From Rugosimonospora africana (GTDB taxonomy: Bacteria > Actinomycetota > Actinomycetes > Mycobacteriales > Micromonosporaceae), in contig NZ_BONZ01000073.1 of NCBI RefSeq assembly GCF_016862975.1, forward strand, positions 1 through 64,000: a stretch of DNA of 64,000 nt, in the 5' to 3' direction. The translations under genes and the position numbers were made by a program. A model generated the notes under the pieces. It had not been told where the DNA came from. It searched no databases and saw nothing but the letters and a program-made list of their open reading frames with translations. Every line of letters begins with the position of its first letter. The first letter of the stretch is position 1. This document shows positions 26,178-34,463 of this stretch, in pieces.

Positions 26178-26209
26178 GACGTAAAGAGTGTGAGTTTCCG
26201 ACATACGTC
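26178..26209. promoter_or_regulatory. Inverted repeat in the LuxR/cyclase divergent promoter region
   Basis: GACGTA (26178-26183) and TACGTC (26204-26209) are perfect inverted arms 20 bp apart, within the only AT-richer stretch between the two divergent genes. It may be an operator for the LuxR protein itself. Confidence 0.4.
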
Positions 26210-26300
26210 GTTGTACCGATCCCCGCCGGGCGTGCTGCTGGAAGTGTGAGGTCCATCGACTCGACGAGACCCTGAACCACCGCTCGGCGCAGGAGAGAGC

Positions 26301-29300
26301 ATGAACCTTCGCCCACCACGGAGGACCAGGCGTCGAGCGCGAGCTACCGGCTTCCCGGGTGGCCGCCGGCCGCGCCTGACCGGCCTGGCCGTCGTTCGCG
26401 GCTGGGCCCCAGACCGCTGGGCTTCGGACGACGCTGTCCGATTTCTCTCAACTGCTGGTACAACATACCGACATTGTGCCGTCGGTGGCAGCCCCCCGGT
26501 ACCCCCGCTGATACCGACTGGCCTGGAGGAACGGCGAACAATCACGGTGCTCTTCGTCGACATGGTCGGCTTCACCGGGGTTGCTTCCGCGCTGGACCCG
26601 GAGGACGTGCGAGCGCTGCAGTCCGAATACTTCGCGGCCGTCGCCGAGGTGATCCACGGTTGGGACGGCGTCGTCGAGAAGTACATCGGAGACGCGGTGA
26701 TGGCCGTCTTCGGCGTACCGCGATCGGACGGCTACGACGCGTACCGCGCGGTGCGGGCGGGGATGCGACTGCCCGAGGCGGTTAGCCGGCTGAGGCTGCC
26801 CGACGGCCAGCCGGTCCGGGTCCGGGTCGGCATCGCGACCAGCGAGGCGCTGGTCGACCTCGCCGCCGTGGCGACCGGCGGGCAGTGCCTGGTCAGCGGC
26901 GACGTCGTCAACGTGGCCGCCCGGCTGCAGACGGCCGCGACGCCGGGTACGGTCGCGGTCACCGCCGGCACCGAACGGGCGACCCGGACACTGGTCCGGT
27001 ACGAGCGGCTGGGCCCGGCCACCGTCGCCGGCCGGGCCGAGCCGCTCGAGGTCTGGCGGCCGCTCGCCGGTACGGTCTGGGCCGACCCCGCCGACGACAC
27101 CCCGCTGGTGGGTCGCGCCGCCGAGCTGGCCGTGGCCGCCGACCGCATCGGGTACGCGGTCGGTCAGCGGGTACCCCAGCTCATCTCGATCGCGGCAGCC
27201 GCCGGTACCGGGAAGTCCCGGCTGGTACGGGAGCTTCGCCGGCACCCGGGCATCGGCGCCGGCGACGGGGTGCGCTGGCTGATGGGCCGGTGCCTGCCCG
27301 GCGAGAGCCTCGACCGCGCGCTCCACGACCTGGTCGAGCGCGGCGTCGAGTTCGCGGTCACCTCCCGGCCGACCGTGCTGGTCATCGAGGATGAGCACTG
27401 GGCCGGTCTTCCGGTGGCCCGGTTCCTGCGCCGCGTGCTGGCGACGGCGGCGGAGTGGCGCGCGCCGCTGGCGGTGCTCGTCACGTCCCGTGTGGACGGA
27501 ACCGGACTGTCCCGTGTGGACGGACTGTCCCGCGTGGACGGACTCTCCCGCGTGGATGGACTCTCCCGCGTGGATGGGGCCGGACCGTCCCGTGTGGACG
27601 GACGCTCCCGCGTGGATGAGTCCGGGCTGTCCTGTGTGGACAGAGGTACTTGCATGGGTGGGCGCGGACTGTCCCGCGTGGCCGGACCTTCCCGCGCGGA
27701 TGGATCCGCGCTTTCCCGCACCGCGATGGAGTCCGATGCCGTTTCGCGCGGCGCTGCTGTCCGCGGCGCTGTTGTCCGTGACTCGGCTGTCCGCGGCGCT
27801 GCGGTTCGCGATGCCAGGTCGCGCGACGTGCTTGCCAGCGACGCCGGTGCGGCACCGGAGCGGCGGGGAGAGCCAGGTGCCGGGCTGGCGCCGGACTGCC
27901 GGATCGAGTTCGGCGCGCTCACCGACGCCGAGACCGGTCGGCTGCTGCCTCACCTGCTGCGCCGGGCCGGCCTGCCGGTCGCGCTCGCCGGCCGGCTTCT
28001 CCCGCTCGTGCGCGGCAACCCGGGGTACGCCGAAGCATATGTGCAACTGGTCGCCGAGCGCGGCACGCCCGACCGGTACGCCGAGCTGCCGGTACCCGAG
28101 CCGGTGCGGGCTGCCGTGGCCGCCCGGCTCGACCGCCTCCCCGCCGACGAGCGCCGGGCGGTGCTGGCCGCCGCCATACTCGGCAGCACCGTACCGGTCG
28201 AGGCGCTGGCGTACCTGCTGGGCCGCCGGGCCGGCGAGGCGCACGCGCTGCTGCGCCGGCCGCTGCGCTCCGGCCTGCTGACCGCGTCACACGTGCCGGG
28301 CGGTGGCTCCGGGTACGCGTTCGTGGACCCGGCCGTGCGGGCGGTGGCGTACGCCCGGCTGCCGCGCCGGGAGCGGATCGAACACCATCGCCGGGCCGCC
28401 GAGTGGTGGGACGGCCGGCCCGGCGACCGGCGCCACGCCGCCACCGGGCGGGTCCGGCACTGGCTGGCGGTGCTCGACCTGTCCCGCCGGCTGCGCCGGA
28501 ACGCCGGGCGGTACCGCCGCCCGGTCCTGCGGGCGATCGCCGACGCCACCACCTGCCGTGCGCATCCGCGGGCCGCGACCGGGCGAGGGGGCCGGTCTGC
28601 TGTCCGCGGGGGTGGTGGCTGCCGCCGTACCGGGGGGCGGTACGGCGGCGCGATCCCCGTCGGCGCGGTCTCCGGTCGGGCTCTGCGCCTGAGCGGGGCG
28701 GCCCGGCCGCCGCCCGGGCGGCCGGTCGACGGTTTGTCGACGCGCTCCGACGCAGCGGCCAGTACGGGGAACGAGGAGGACGCGCGGATGAGTGGCCACG
28801 ATGGGGCCGGAACCACGGACGCCGGAACGACGGACGGCGCCCTAATGGATGGTGCCCGGACGACGGATGGCGCCCCGACGACAGATGGCGCCCCGACGAC
28901 GGATGGTGCCCCGACGACGGATGGCGCACTAACGGAGGGTGCCCTGACGACGGAGGGTGCCGCCCGCAGCCCGTTCGCCGACATCGACCGGAACTCGCCG
29001 GAATTCGTCGAGATCCTGCTGTCGGCGCTGGAGGCGATGGCGGTGCATCCGGCGATCCAGCGGGTACGCCGGGTGGCGTGGGAGGCATGGAATCCGGCGC
29101 CGGGGGAGCGGCTGCTCGACGCCGGCTGTGGGGCCGGCGAGGTCGCCCGGCAGCTGGCCGGCGAGGTCGCACCGGGTGAGGTGGTCGCGCTGGACCGGTC
29201 ATCGGTGACCGTGGCCGCGGCGGCCGGCAGGCACGACGGCAGCCGGGTCAGTTACGTCGAGGGGGACGTGTCCGCGCTCGACTTTCCGGACGCCCACTTC

Positions 29301-29768
29301 GACGGGGTGCGCTGTGAACGGGTGCTGCAGCATGTTCCGGATCCGGACCGCGCGGTGGCGGAACTGGTCCGGGTCACCAAGCCGGGCGGGCGGGTCTGCC
29401 TGGTGGACACCGACTGGGAGTCGATGACCGTCGACGGGCTGCCGGACGATCTGGTCGCCGCGCTCAAGACGCACCTGTACGGCCGGGTGATGTCCGACCG
29501 GTGCAGCATCGGCCGGACGCTCTGGCGGCGGCTGACCCGCGCGGGTGCGGTGGACCTGCACGCGGTACCGGTCACCTGTCACTTCGCCACCCCGGTCGCC
29601 TCGACGTCGGTGCTGCCGATGTTCGACCGGCAACTCGCGGGGCGGATCGGGATGATTCCCGACGACATGTATGACCCGTGGTTCGCCTCCGTCGACGCGG
29701 CCGCCGCGCGGGGCGAGTTCCTTGCCGCGCTGACTATCTGGGTCGTCGTGGGCACCCGACCCAGCTGA
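26301..29768 (+). CDS. Class III nucleotide cyclase-AAA ATPase ORF, open into a methyltransferase
   Basis: A single open frame of 1155 codons; the first about 830 codons are the cyclase-ATPase. The cyclase homology domain (about 79-245) keeps both metal-binding Asp residues (VLFVDMVGF, KYIGDAVMAVFG) and the Asn/Arg pair (VVNVAARLQ), so it may be active. A P-loop ATPase follows (Walker A AAAGTGKSR near 298, Walker B VLVIEDEHW near 361). Right after VLVTSR the frame holds about 140 residues of repeats (27486-27860). The usual TPR half is missing; after about codon 740 only low-complexity sequence leads, with no stop, into the methyltransferase. CAGGAGAGA precedes the ATG. Real fusion or overlap is undecided. 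Confidence 0.65.
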   Translation: MNLRPPRRTRRRARATGFPGGRRPRLTGLAVVRGWAPDRWASDDAVRFLSTAGTTYRHCAVGGSPPVPPLIPTGLEERRTITVLFVDMVGFTGVASALDPEDVRALQSEYFAAVAEVIHGWDGVVEKYIGDAVMAVFGVPRSDGYDAYRAVRAGMRLPEAVSRLRLPDGQPVRVRVGIATSEALVDLAAVATGGQCLVSGDVVNVAARLQTAATPGTVAVTAGTERATRTLVRYERLGPATVAGRAEPLEVWRPLAGTVWADPADDTPLVGRAAELAVAADRIGYAVGQRVPQLISIAAAAGTGKSRLVRELRRHPGIGAGDGVRWLMGRCLPGESLDRALHDLVERGVEFAVTSRPTVLVIEDEHWAGLPVARFLRRVLATAAEWRAPLAVLVTSRVDGTGLSRVDGLSRVDGLSRVDGLSRVDGAGPSRVDGRSRVDESGLSCVDRGTCMGGRGLSRVAGPSRADGSALSRTAMESDAVSRGAAVRGAVVRDSAVRGAAVRDARSRDVLASDAGAAPERRGEPGAGLAPDCRIEFGALTDAETGRLLPHLLRRAGLPVALAGRLLPLVRGNPGYAEAYVQLVAERGTPDRYAELPVPEPVRAAVAARLDRLPADERRAVLAAAILGSTVPVEALAYLLGRRAGEAHALLRRPLRSGLLTASHVPGGGSGYAFVDPAVRAVAYARLPRRERIEHHRRAAEWWDGRPGDRRHAATGRVRHWLAVLDLSRRLRRNAGRYRRPVLRAIADATTCRAHPRAATGRGGRSAVRGGGGCRRTGGRYGGAIPVGAVSGRALRLSGAARPPPGRPVDGLSTRSDAAASTGNEEDARMSGHDGAGTTDAGTTDGALMDGARTTDGAPTTDGAPTTDGAPTTDGALTEGALTTEGAARSPFADIDRNSPEFVEILLSALEAMAVHPAIQRVRRVAWEAWNPAPGERLLDAGCGAGEVARQLAGEVAPGEVVALDRSSVTVAAAAGRHDGSRVSYVEGDVSALDFPDAHFDGVRCERVLQHVPDPDRAVAELVRVTKPGGRVCLVDTDWESMTVDGLPDDLVAALKTHLYGRVMSDRCSIGRTLWRRLTRAGAVDLHAVPVTCHFATPVASTSVLPMFDRQLAGRIGMIPDDMYDPWFASVDAAAARGEFLAALTIWVVVGTRPS
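27486..27860 (+). repeat. In-frame repeat expansion inside the ATPase module
   Basis: Six- and eight-codon units (S-R-V-D-G-L and variants, then V-R-G-A-A-V-R-D) from 18- and 24-bp repeats. They lie in the loop after the VLVTSR strand and before CRIEFGALTDAE, so the core fold could survive. Confidence 0.8.
28788..29768 (+). CDS. SAM-dependent methyltransferase (UbiE/Methyltransf_11 type)
   Basis: A class I methyltransferase of 326 aa if it starts at the internal ATG 28788, which has a strong GAGGAGGA site 7-8 nt upstream. The fold is clear: motif I LLDAGCGAGEVARQLAG (about 108-124), acidic loop VALDRS, YVEGDVSALDFPD and CERVLQHVPDPDRAVAELVRVTKPGGRVCLVD (motif II/III region). Residues 8-56 are T-T-D-G-A-P repeats from 18-bp units. 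The cyclase-ATPase frame continues into this gene without a stop, so either a fusion or an independently initiated gene is possible. I favour independent initiation. Confidence 0.78.
   Translation: MSGHDGAGTTDAGTTDGALMDGARTTDGAPTTDGAPTTDGAPTTDGALTEGALTTEGAARSPFADIDRNSPEFVEILLSALEAMAVHPAIQRVRRVAWEAWNPAPGERLLDAGCGAGEVARQLAGEVAPGEVVALDRSSVTVAAAAGRHDGSRVSYVEGDVSALDFPDAHFDGVRCERVLQHVPDPDRAVAELVRVTKPGGRVCLVDTDWESMTVDGLPDDLVAALKTHLYGRVMSDRCSIGRTLWRRLTRAGAVDLHAVPVTCHFATPVASTSVLPMFDRQLAGRIGMIPDDMYDPWFASVDAAAARGEFLAALTIWVVVGTRPS
28850..28955 (+). repeat. In-frame 18-bp tandem repeat at the methyltransferase start
   Basis: About six units of the type ACGACGGATGGCGCCCCG, encoding T-T-D-G-A-P, just inside the methyltransferase start. 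Confidence 0.85.
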
Positions 29769-29792
29769 GCGCGGGTCACGGGACGGAAGCGG

Positions 29793-30818
29793 CTACCGGA
29801 CGGGAGCGGTCGACGCGCGGACCTCCAGCCGGGTGGCGAGTTCGACGTGGTGCGACGCCACGGGCTCTCCGGCGCGCAGTCGCATGAGTGTCCGTACCGC
29901 GAGTTCCCCCATCTCCTTCAGCGGTTGGTGCACCGTCGTCAGCGGTGGTGAGGTGGATGCCGCGGCGTACGTGTCGTCGAAGCCGACCACGCTGAGATCC
30001 TCCGGTACCCGCAGCCCGGCGAGCCGCGCGGCCTCCATGACGCCGAACGCGATCTGGTCGGAGCCGGCGAATATCGCCGTCGGCCGCTCCGGCCGGCCCA
30101 GCCAGGTCGACGCCTCCCGGACACCGGTGTCGTAGCTGAACCAGCCCATCGCCTCGATCGGGTCGTAGATCCCGGCCCGGTCCAGGGCTGCCCGGTACCC
30201 GTGCCGCCGCGCCACGGAACAGGCCAGCGTCAGCGGCCCGCTGATGTGGCCGATGCGGCGGTGCCCCAGCTTCAACAGGTGGTCGGTGGCGGCGACACCT
30301 CCGGTGAAGTTCGTCGAACCGATGCTGGTGAACTCCGCACTCGGCAGGTTGACCGTGTCGATGACCACCATGGGCAGGCCCGCCTCGCGGAAGCGGGCGA
30401 TCTGCTCCGAGGTGAGTACCGACGTGACGATGATGATGCCGTCGCGGCCCGAGGCGCTGACCCGCCTGGCCCACTCGCGCGGAGTGTCGCCGGTGTGCCG
30501 CTTCGGGATCACGGTGACGCCCTCGCCGAGGCCGGCGTCGGCGGCACCGTTGATGATTTCGGCCGCGTAGGGATTGAGCAGGTCGTCGAACACGATCTCG
30601 ACGAACCGCTCTTCGCTGCGCGCCCGGCCGGCGACCGGCACGTACCGCAGGTCGCGGATGGCCTGCTCCACCTTCGCCCGAGTGGCCGCGGACACGTCGA
30701 GGCGGCCGTTCAGCACCTTGGAGACGGTGGGCATGCTGACCCCGGCCGCCGACGCGACCGTGGCCAGCGTGGGGCGGCGGGCCGAGGTCGAAATGTTTTC
30801 GGATGCGTCGCTGGCCAC
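29793..30818 (-). CDS. LacI family transcriptional regulator
   Basis: A sugar-responsive repressor of 341 aa. The N-terminal helix-turn-helix (PTLATVASAAGVSMPTVSKVLNG, about residues 16-38) is textbook LacI. The periplasmic-binding-like effector domain follows, with FAGSDQIAFGVMEAARLAG and the dimer segment near VVGFDDTYAA. The GTG at 30818 has AGGAGA 5 nt upstream. Three matching GAAA-N-TTTC palindromes lie at its own start and in the intergenic region shared with the polysaccharide deacetylase, which argues for autoregulation and control of that gene. Their core differs from the operators near the rhamnose genes. Confidence 0.92.
   Translation of the reverse strand: MASDASENISTSARRPTLATVASAAGVSMPTVSKVLNGRLDVSAATRAKVEQAIRDLRYVPVAGRARSEERFVEIVFDDLLNPYAAEIINGAADAGLGEGVTVIPKRHTGDTPREWARRVSASGRDGIIIVTSVLTSEQIARFREAGLPMVVIDTVNLPSAEFTSIGSTNFTGGVAATDHLLKLGHRRIGHISGPLTLACSVARRHGYRAALDRAGIYDPIEAMGWFSYDTGVREASTWLGRPERPTAIFAGSDQIAFGVMEAARLAGLRVPEDLSVVGFDDTYAAASTSPPLTTVHQPLKEMGELAVRTLMRLRAGEPVASHHVELATRLEVRASTAPVR
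30788..30803. promoter_or_regulatory. LacI-type operator 1, inside lacI start
   Basis: TCGAAATGTTTTCGGA on the plus strand is the reverse complement of a CCGAAAACATTTCGA palindrome. It lies just after the GTG start of the lacI gene, a position suited to autorepression. Confidence 0.6.
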
Positions 30819-30927
30819 GGGATCTCCTGTCCGTCGACGTGATGTGCCTAGCTTGCGGTAATTGACCTGGGTGGACAAGGCTTGGGTGGGATTCCGGACC
30901 GGCGGAGCCATCGGATCGGGCGAAGGA

Positions 30928-30943
30928 TCCGAAACATTTTGCA
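30928..30943. promoter_or_regulatory. LacI-type operator 2
   Basis: TCCGAAACATTTTGCA matches the other two sites in the GAAACATTTT core. Its centre is 140 bp from operator 1 and 100 bp from operator 3. Confidence 0.6.
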
Positions 30944-30967
30944 CGCGTACGCCCGTCTATCTGCTTA

Positions 30968-30997
30968 TTGACGCTGTCCGCCGCCGGGTCATAAGGT
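30968..30997 (+). promoter_or_regulatory. Promoter of the polysaccharide deacetylase gene
   Basis: TTGACG (30968-30973), an 18-bp spacer and TAAGGT (30992-30997), followed about 30 bp later by operator 3. Confidence 0.5.
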
Positions 30998-31027
30998 TCG
31001 CGCTATCGACAAGCGTCGCTGCCTCTG

Positions 31028-31043
31028 TCGGAAACATTTTCGA
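31028..31043. promoter_or_regulatory. LacI-type operator 3, before the deacetylase
   Basis: TCGGAAACATTTTCGA is close to a full palindrome. It sits between the predicted promoter and the deacetylase ATG, where repressor binding would block transcription. Confidence 0.65.
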
Positions 31044-31070
31044 CTAAGGGGCGCACGCCAAGGGACGCAC

Positions 31071-31775
31071 ATGGATGACAGCAGGCCCATCGAGACGCCG
31101 GTCACGCGGCTCGCCGATTTCGGTCACCGTGCCGGGCGCGTCGCGCTGACCTTCGACGACGGGCCGCAGCCACCGTGGACCGGCGAGGTCCTGGACATTC
31201 TCGAAGACACCGGATGCCCGGCGACGTTCTTCGTTCTCGGCTCGCAGATTCGCGGCAACGAGCGGACGCTGCGCCGGATGACCGACCTGGGTTGCGCGGT
31301 CGAGGTCCACGCCTGGGACCACATCCGGATGACCGAGCAGGACCCGGAGCAGCGGCGGCGCGACATCGACCGCACCCGCGCGCTGATCCGGGAGGTCACC
31401 GGCCACGAGCCGACCGCCGTGCGGCCGCCGGACGGGCGGGTCAGCGTCGCCGTGCTGGACGCGATCCGGGCCGCCGGTCTGATCCCCGCGTTCTGGAGCG
31501 TGCATGCCCGGGACTGGACGCGGCCGGGAGTCGAGGCGATCGAGAGCGGCGTCAGCTCCGCGCTGGCCGACGGCGCGGTGGTACTCCTGCACGACGGTGG
31601 TGGCGACCGTTCCCAGACGGTCGCCGCGCTGCCCCGCGTCATCAAGGCCATCAGGGACCTGGGCCTGCGCGCCGTGAGCCTGACGCCGGTGACTGCGTCG
31701 CAGACGGTGTCGCCGGCGGTGTCGCCAGGGGTGTCGCCGACGGTGTCGCCGGCTTCCGCCGCGACCGACGAATGA
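31071..31775 (+). CDS. Polysaccharide deacetylase (NodB homology, CE4)
   Basis: Predicted to remove acetyl groups from an amino sugar polymer or related substrate; 234 aa. CE4 motifs in order: TFDDGP (27-32, catalytic and metal Asp), HAWDH (about 82-86, metal His pair), RPPDGR (about 120-125; usual RPPYG has Tyr), WSVHARDW (about 142-149) and LLHDGG (about 169-174, catalytic His). No signal peptide is visible. The last 25 residues are T-V-S-P-A-V-S-P repeats from 12-15 bp units. AAGGGA precedes the ATG. Under likely LacI control, so an inducible carbohydrate role is inferred. Confidence 0.85.
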   Translation: MDDSRPIETPVTRLADFGHRAGRVALTFDDGPQPPWTGEVLDILEDTGCPATFFVLGSQIRGNERTLRRMTDLGCAVEVHAWDHIRMTEQDPEQRRRDIDRTRALIREVTGHEPTAVRPPDGRVSVAVLDAIRAAGLIPAFWSVHARDWTRPGVEAIESGVSSALADGAVVLLHDGGGDRSQTVAALPRVIKAIRDLGLRAVSLTPVTASQTVSPAVSPGVSPTVSPASAATDE

Positions 31776-31951
31776 GCGTGTCGCCGCCCCTTTCGTGCAC
31801 TCGTTGCAGATAGTGAACGCGCGGCTATCCGGAAGCGGCGCTCAAGAGGAACATGATGGCGATCAGAACAGCGGCGAACATTTCGGACGGCTTGGCCCGC
31901 CATGTCGGATTGCACCCGGGAATCGTGGGCAGATCGAAGGGAGCGATCACG

Positions 31952-32764
31952 ATGGACACAGCGGGGCAGGTCAGGCGGCAGAAACCGGCCACCGCCGCCC
32001 GGATGTACGACTACTACCTGGGCGGCATCCACAACTTCCCCGCGGACCGGGAGGCGGCCGATCGGGTGATGGAGCAGTTCCCGATGTTCCCGGTGATCGC
32101 CCAAGCCAACCGCAGGTTCCTGGGGCGTGCCGTGGAGTTCCTGGTCGGCGCCGGCATACGCCAGTTCCTCGACATCGGCTCCGGCATCCCCACCGAGGGC
32201 AACGTCCACGAGATCGCCCAGCTGGCGGCGCCAGACTCCCGAGTGGTCTACGTCGACACCGATCCGGTCGCCGTCGCCGAGAGCCTGGAACTGCTGGAGC
32301 ACAACGAGCTGGCCACCGCGATCCGCGGGGACCTGCGCGAACCGCGGGCGATCCTCGACCATCCGCGGCTGACGAAGCTGCTGGACTTCGACCAGCCGGT
32401 CGGCCTGCTGCTGGCCGCGGTGCTGCACTTCCTGTCCGACGACGCCGAGGCGTACGACTGCGTCGGCCAACTGGTCGACGTGCTGCCGGAGGGCAGCTAC
32501 CTGGTGATCTCCGCCGCGGCCGCGGAGAGCTTCGCACCCGCCGGCAAGCAGACCCAGGCGGTCATCGACGTGTACCGGCAGCGGACCACGACCTCGGCCG
32601 CGTCCCGGAACCACGACGAGATCCAACGGTTCTTCGGCGACCTCGAACTGGTCAAGCCGGGGCTGGTGTGGCTGCACCAGTGGCCCGACCCGACCGCCTC
32701 GTCGGAATTCGACGACGACCCCTCGCGCAGCGGTGAGTGGGCCGGGGTCGCGGTGAAGCGGTAG
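31952..32764 (+). CDS. SAM-dependent methyltransferase (Methyltransf_19 / DUF574 family)
   Basis: 270 aa of a family abundant in actinomycetes, methylating unknown small molecules. Family landmarks: ARMYDYYLGGIHNFPADREAAD (about 14-35), QFLDIGSGIPTEGNVHEIAQ (SAM motif I, about 70-89), VVYVDTDPVAV (motif II) and GLLLAAVLHFLSDD (about 151-164). The ATG at 31952 has GAAGGGA upstream; an earlier ATG at 31853 with GAGGA would add 33 residues. The stop codon TAG is made from the target duplication and first base of a MITE-like insertion. Confidence 0.85.
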   Translation: MDTAGQVRRQKPATAARMYDYYLGGIHNFPADREAADRVMEQFPMFPVIAQANRRFLGRAVEFLVGAGIRQFLDIGSGIPTEGNVHEIAQLAAPDSRVVYVDTDPVAVAESLELLEHNELATAIRGDLREPRAILDHPRLTKLLDFDQPVGLLLAAVLHFLSDDAEAYDCVGQLVDVLPEGSYLVISAAAAESFAPAGKQTQAVIDVYRQRTTTSAASRNHDEIQRFFGDLELVKPGLVWLHQWPDPTASSEFDDDPSRSGEWAGVAVKR

Positions 32765-32927
32765 GCCATGTCTCGAAGTACCTGGCCGGCCTGCGGCGGA
32801 TCCAGACGACGACCGGCGGCGTTGTCGTTTCGTCCGGATACAACACCGGTATCCGGACGAAACGACGCCTTGCCGGACGGCCGCCTGGACCTCGCCTCGG
32901 CTCGACCGAGCACTTCGAGACACGGCC
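32764..32927. mobile_element. MITE-like element with TA target duplication
   Basis: A 164-bp element with no coding capacity. Terminal inverted repeats of 16 bp (GGCCATGTCTCGAAGT at the left; the right end is its complement with one mismatch) are flanked by TA at 32762-32763 and 32928-32929. Inside is a perfect 18-bp stem. The ends and the TA duplication fit a non-autonomous derivative of an IS630/mariner- or IS5-type transposon. Removing element plus one TA restores a stop in the upstream gene. Confidence 0.75.
32824..32866. terminator. Perfect 18-bp stem-loop inside the MITE-like element
   Basis: Arms 32824-32841 and 32849-32866 are perfectly complementary around a 7-nt loop (AACACCG). It lies between two convergent genes, so besides being part of the element it could terminate transcription from both sides. 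Confidence 0.7.
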
Positions 32928-32949
32928 TAGCCGCGGGTTCGCGCCTCGT

Positions 32950-34248
32950 TCAGGCGGACGGGTTCGAGCCGGCCGGTTCGGGTTCGTTCGGCCGGCGGCC
33001 GATGAGCCGATCCGATCCGGCACAGACCAGCGTCGCGACCACGACGAAGCCGACCGCCGCGCGAAGCAGCCGGGTTTCCGCGTAGGCCGCCGGCGAGGCC
33101 AGTCCGGCGCCGGCCGCCACCGCGCCGGAGAGCAGCGCGGCGACCAGCTGCATGAGCCAGGTCCGCCGGACCGCGGCGGGACGGGCGGTGACCGGTAGCC
33201 GGCCGGCGACCTCGCGCAGGGTACCGATGGCCGCGACGACGATCACCAGGGTGCCCGCGACGGCGGCCACCTTCCACGAACCGAAGCCCAGCTCGTACCG
33301 GATGGCCAGTGCCGGTACCAGGAACAGGCCCAACCACCAGGACAGTCCAGTGTCGAGGGTGTCCAGTCCGGAGCCGACCGGCCGGTCCAGCGGCCGGCGG
33401 CGCAGCCGGGTCGCGGTGAACCGGGCGCCGGCGAGCACCGCGACCGCCACGGCGGCCCCGAGCAGGTGGGATCCCGCCCGGCCGAGGCTGTAGAGCAGGA
33501 CCGTGTCGTACATGGCCAGGACCAGGTACCCGAGTGCGGCCGCCGAAGCGGCGAATGCCATCAGCTCGCTCGCGGTACGCGGAGCACCGGCGCCCACCGG
33601 TGCCGAACGGCCGCGGTTCAGCAACGGGAGCAGGATCGCGCACAGGATCCCGGAGATCCCGCGCAGCACCAGGTCCTGCACCCGGTACGGAGTGGGCAGC
33701 GCCCACTCGATGAGGCTGAAGGTGACCGTGTACGCGACGCTGGCCAGCCCGAGTACGGCGGGCGTGGCCAGTTGCCGGTACCGGCGGGGATCCAGCCAGT
33801 TCACCACGGTCAGGTACGACAGCAGCCCAAACGGCAGCTCCAGCAACGACGGTATCCGCAACGCGGTGACCGACAACAGCTGCGCGGCGGGGAAGTGGTT
33901 GGCGAGCGCGACCACCAGCCGGTTGTGGTCGGCGAGCGCGAACCAGCCGTCCGGCACGTCGGCGGCGAGGTCGGACAGGTCCCCGTGCCGGATCCGCAGC
34001 GCGTACACGTTGAAGAGCACCTGGTTGACGACGATCGCCAGGATCACCGCGGCGAGCCACCAACCGGGCCGGTGCCGTCTGAGGGCCCGCTGGCTACTCG
34101 CCTGTTGGCTGTCGGCCTGCTCGCTGCCGGGCGCGCTCGCTGCCGGATCGGGTTCCGGGTCGCGGTGCAGCGACCGCCAGGTCACCGACAGGCCGAGCAG
34201 TACCGTGAGAAGTACGGTCGCGTGCAGGGCCAGCGCTGTGCCGGTCAC
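32950..34248 (-). CDS. Hypothetical polytopic membrane protein
   Basis: 432 aa with about ten to twelve predicted spans, beginning at TALALHATVLLTVLLGLSV. No family recognised and no charged motif suggesting transport, though a substrate-like loop HGDLSDLAADVPDGWFALADHNRL lies near 90-113. A hydrophilic insert at residues 30-60 carries S-Q-Q-A-S repeats. The GTG at 34248 is the first start before the first span; an ATG at 34329 would add 27 residues. It ends opposite the MITE-like insertion. Confidence 0.65.
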   Translation of the reverse strand: MTGTALALHATVLLTVLLGLSVTWRSLHRDPEPDPAASAPGSEQADSQQASSQRALRRHRPGWWLAAVILAIVVNQVLFNVYALRIRHGDLSDLAADVPDGWFALADHNRLVVALANHFPAAQLLSVTALRIPSLLELPFGLLSYLTVVNWLDPRRYRQLATPAVLGLASVAYTVTFSLIEWALPTPYRVQDLVLRGISGILCAILLPLLNRGRSAPVGAGAPRTASELMAFAASAAALGYLVLAMYDTVLLYSLGRAGSHLLGAAVAVAVLAGARFTATRLRRRPLDRPVGSGLDTLDTGLSWWLGLFLVPALAIRYELGFGSWKVAAVAGTLVIVVAAIGTLREVAGRLPVTARPAAVRRTWLMQLVAALLSGAVAAGAGLASPAAYAETRLLRAAVGFVVVATLVCAGSDRLIGRRPNEPEPAGSNPSA

Positions 34249-34463
34249 CGCGGAGTCACATCGATCGATCCGCCGACCACGAGCATGATCTCCACCGACA
34301 TGTCCGGACACTTTACCGGCCACGCGCAAATGCCCGGGGGCGCCGCGGATCCGGATGCGGAACGCCGAGCACGGCCGGGTGGCGAGCCCGGGACGAGCGC
34401 GGCCGGGTGGTCAGCCCGAGGCGAGCGGGCGGGGATCGGCCCGCGTCGGGCGCGGGCCGGCGG
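34249..34463. other. Intergenic region with GGCCGGGTGG repeats
   Basis: 215 bp between two leftward genes. Degenerate units of GAGCGCGGCCGGGTGGTCAG type fill about 34365-34450. No gene seen. Confidence 0.5.

Larger units (their letters stand above)
30819..31070. promoter_or_regulatory. Divergent promoter region, LacI regulator / deacetylase
   Basis: A 252-bp region with two more operators and a rightward promoter candidate. No gene is seen. Confidence 0.6.
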
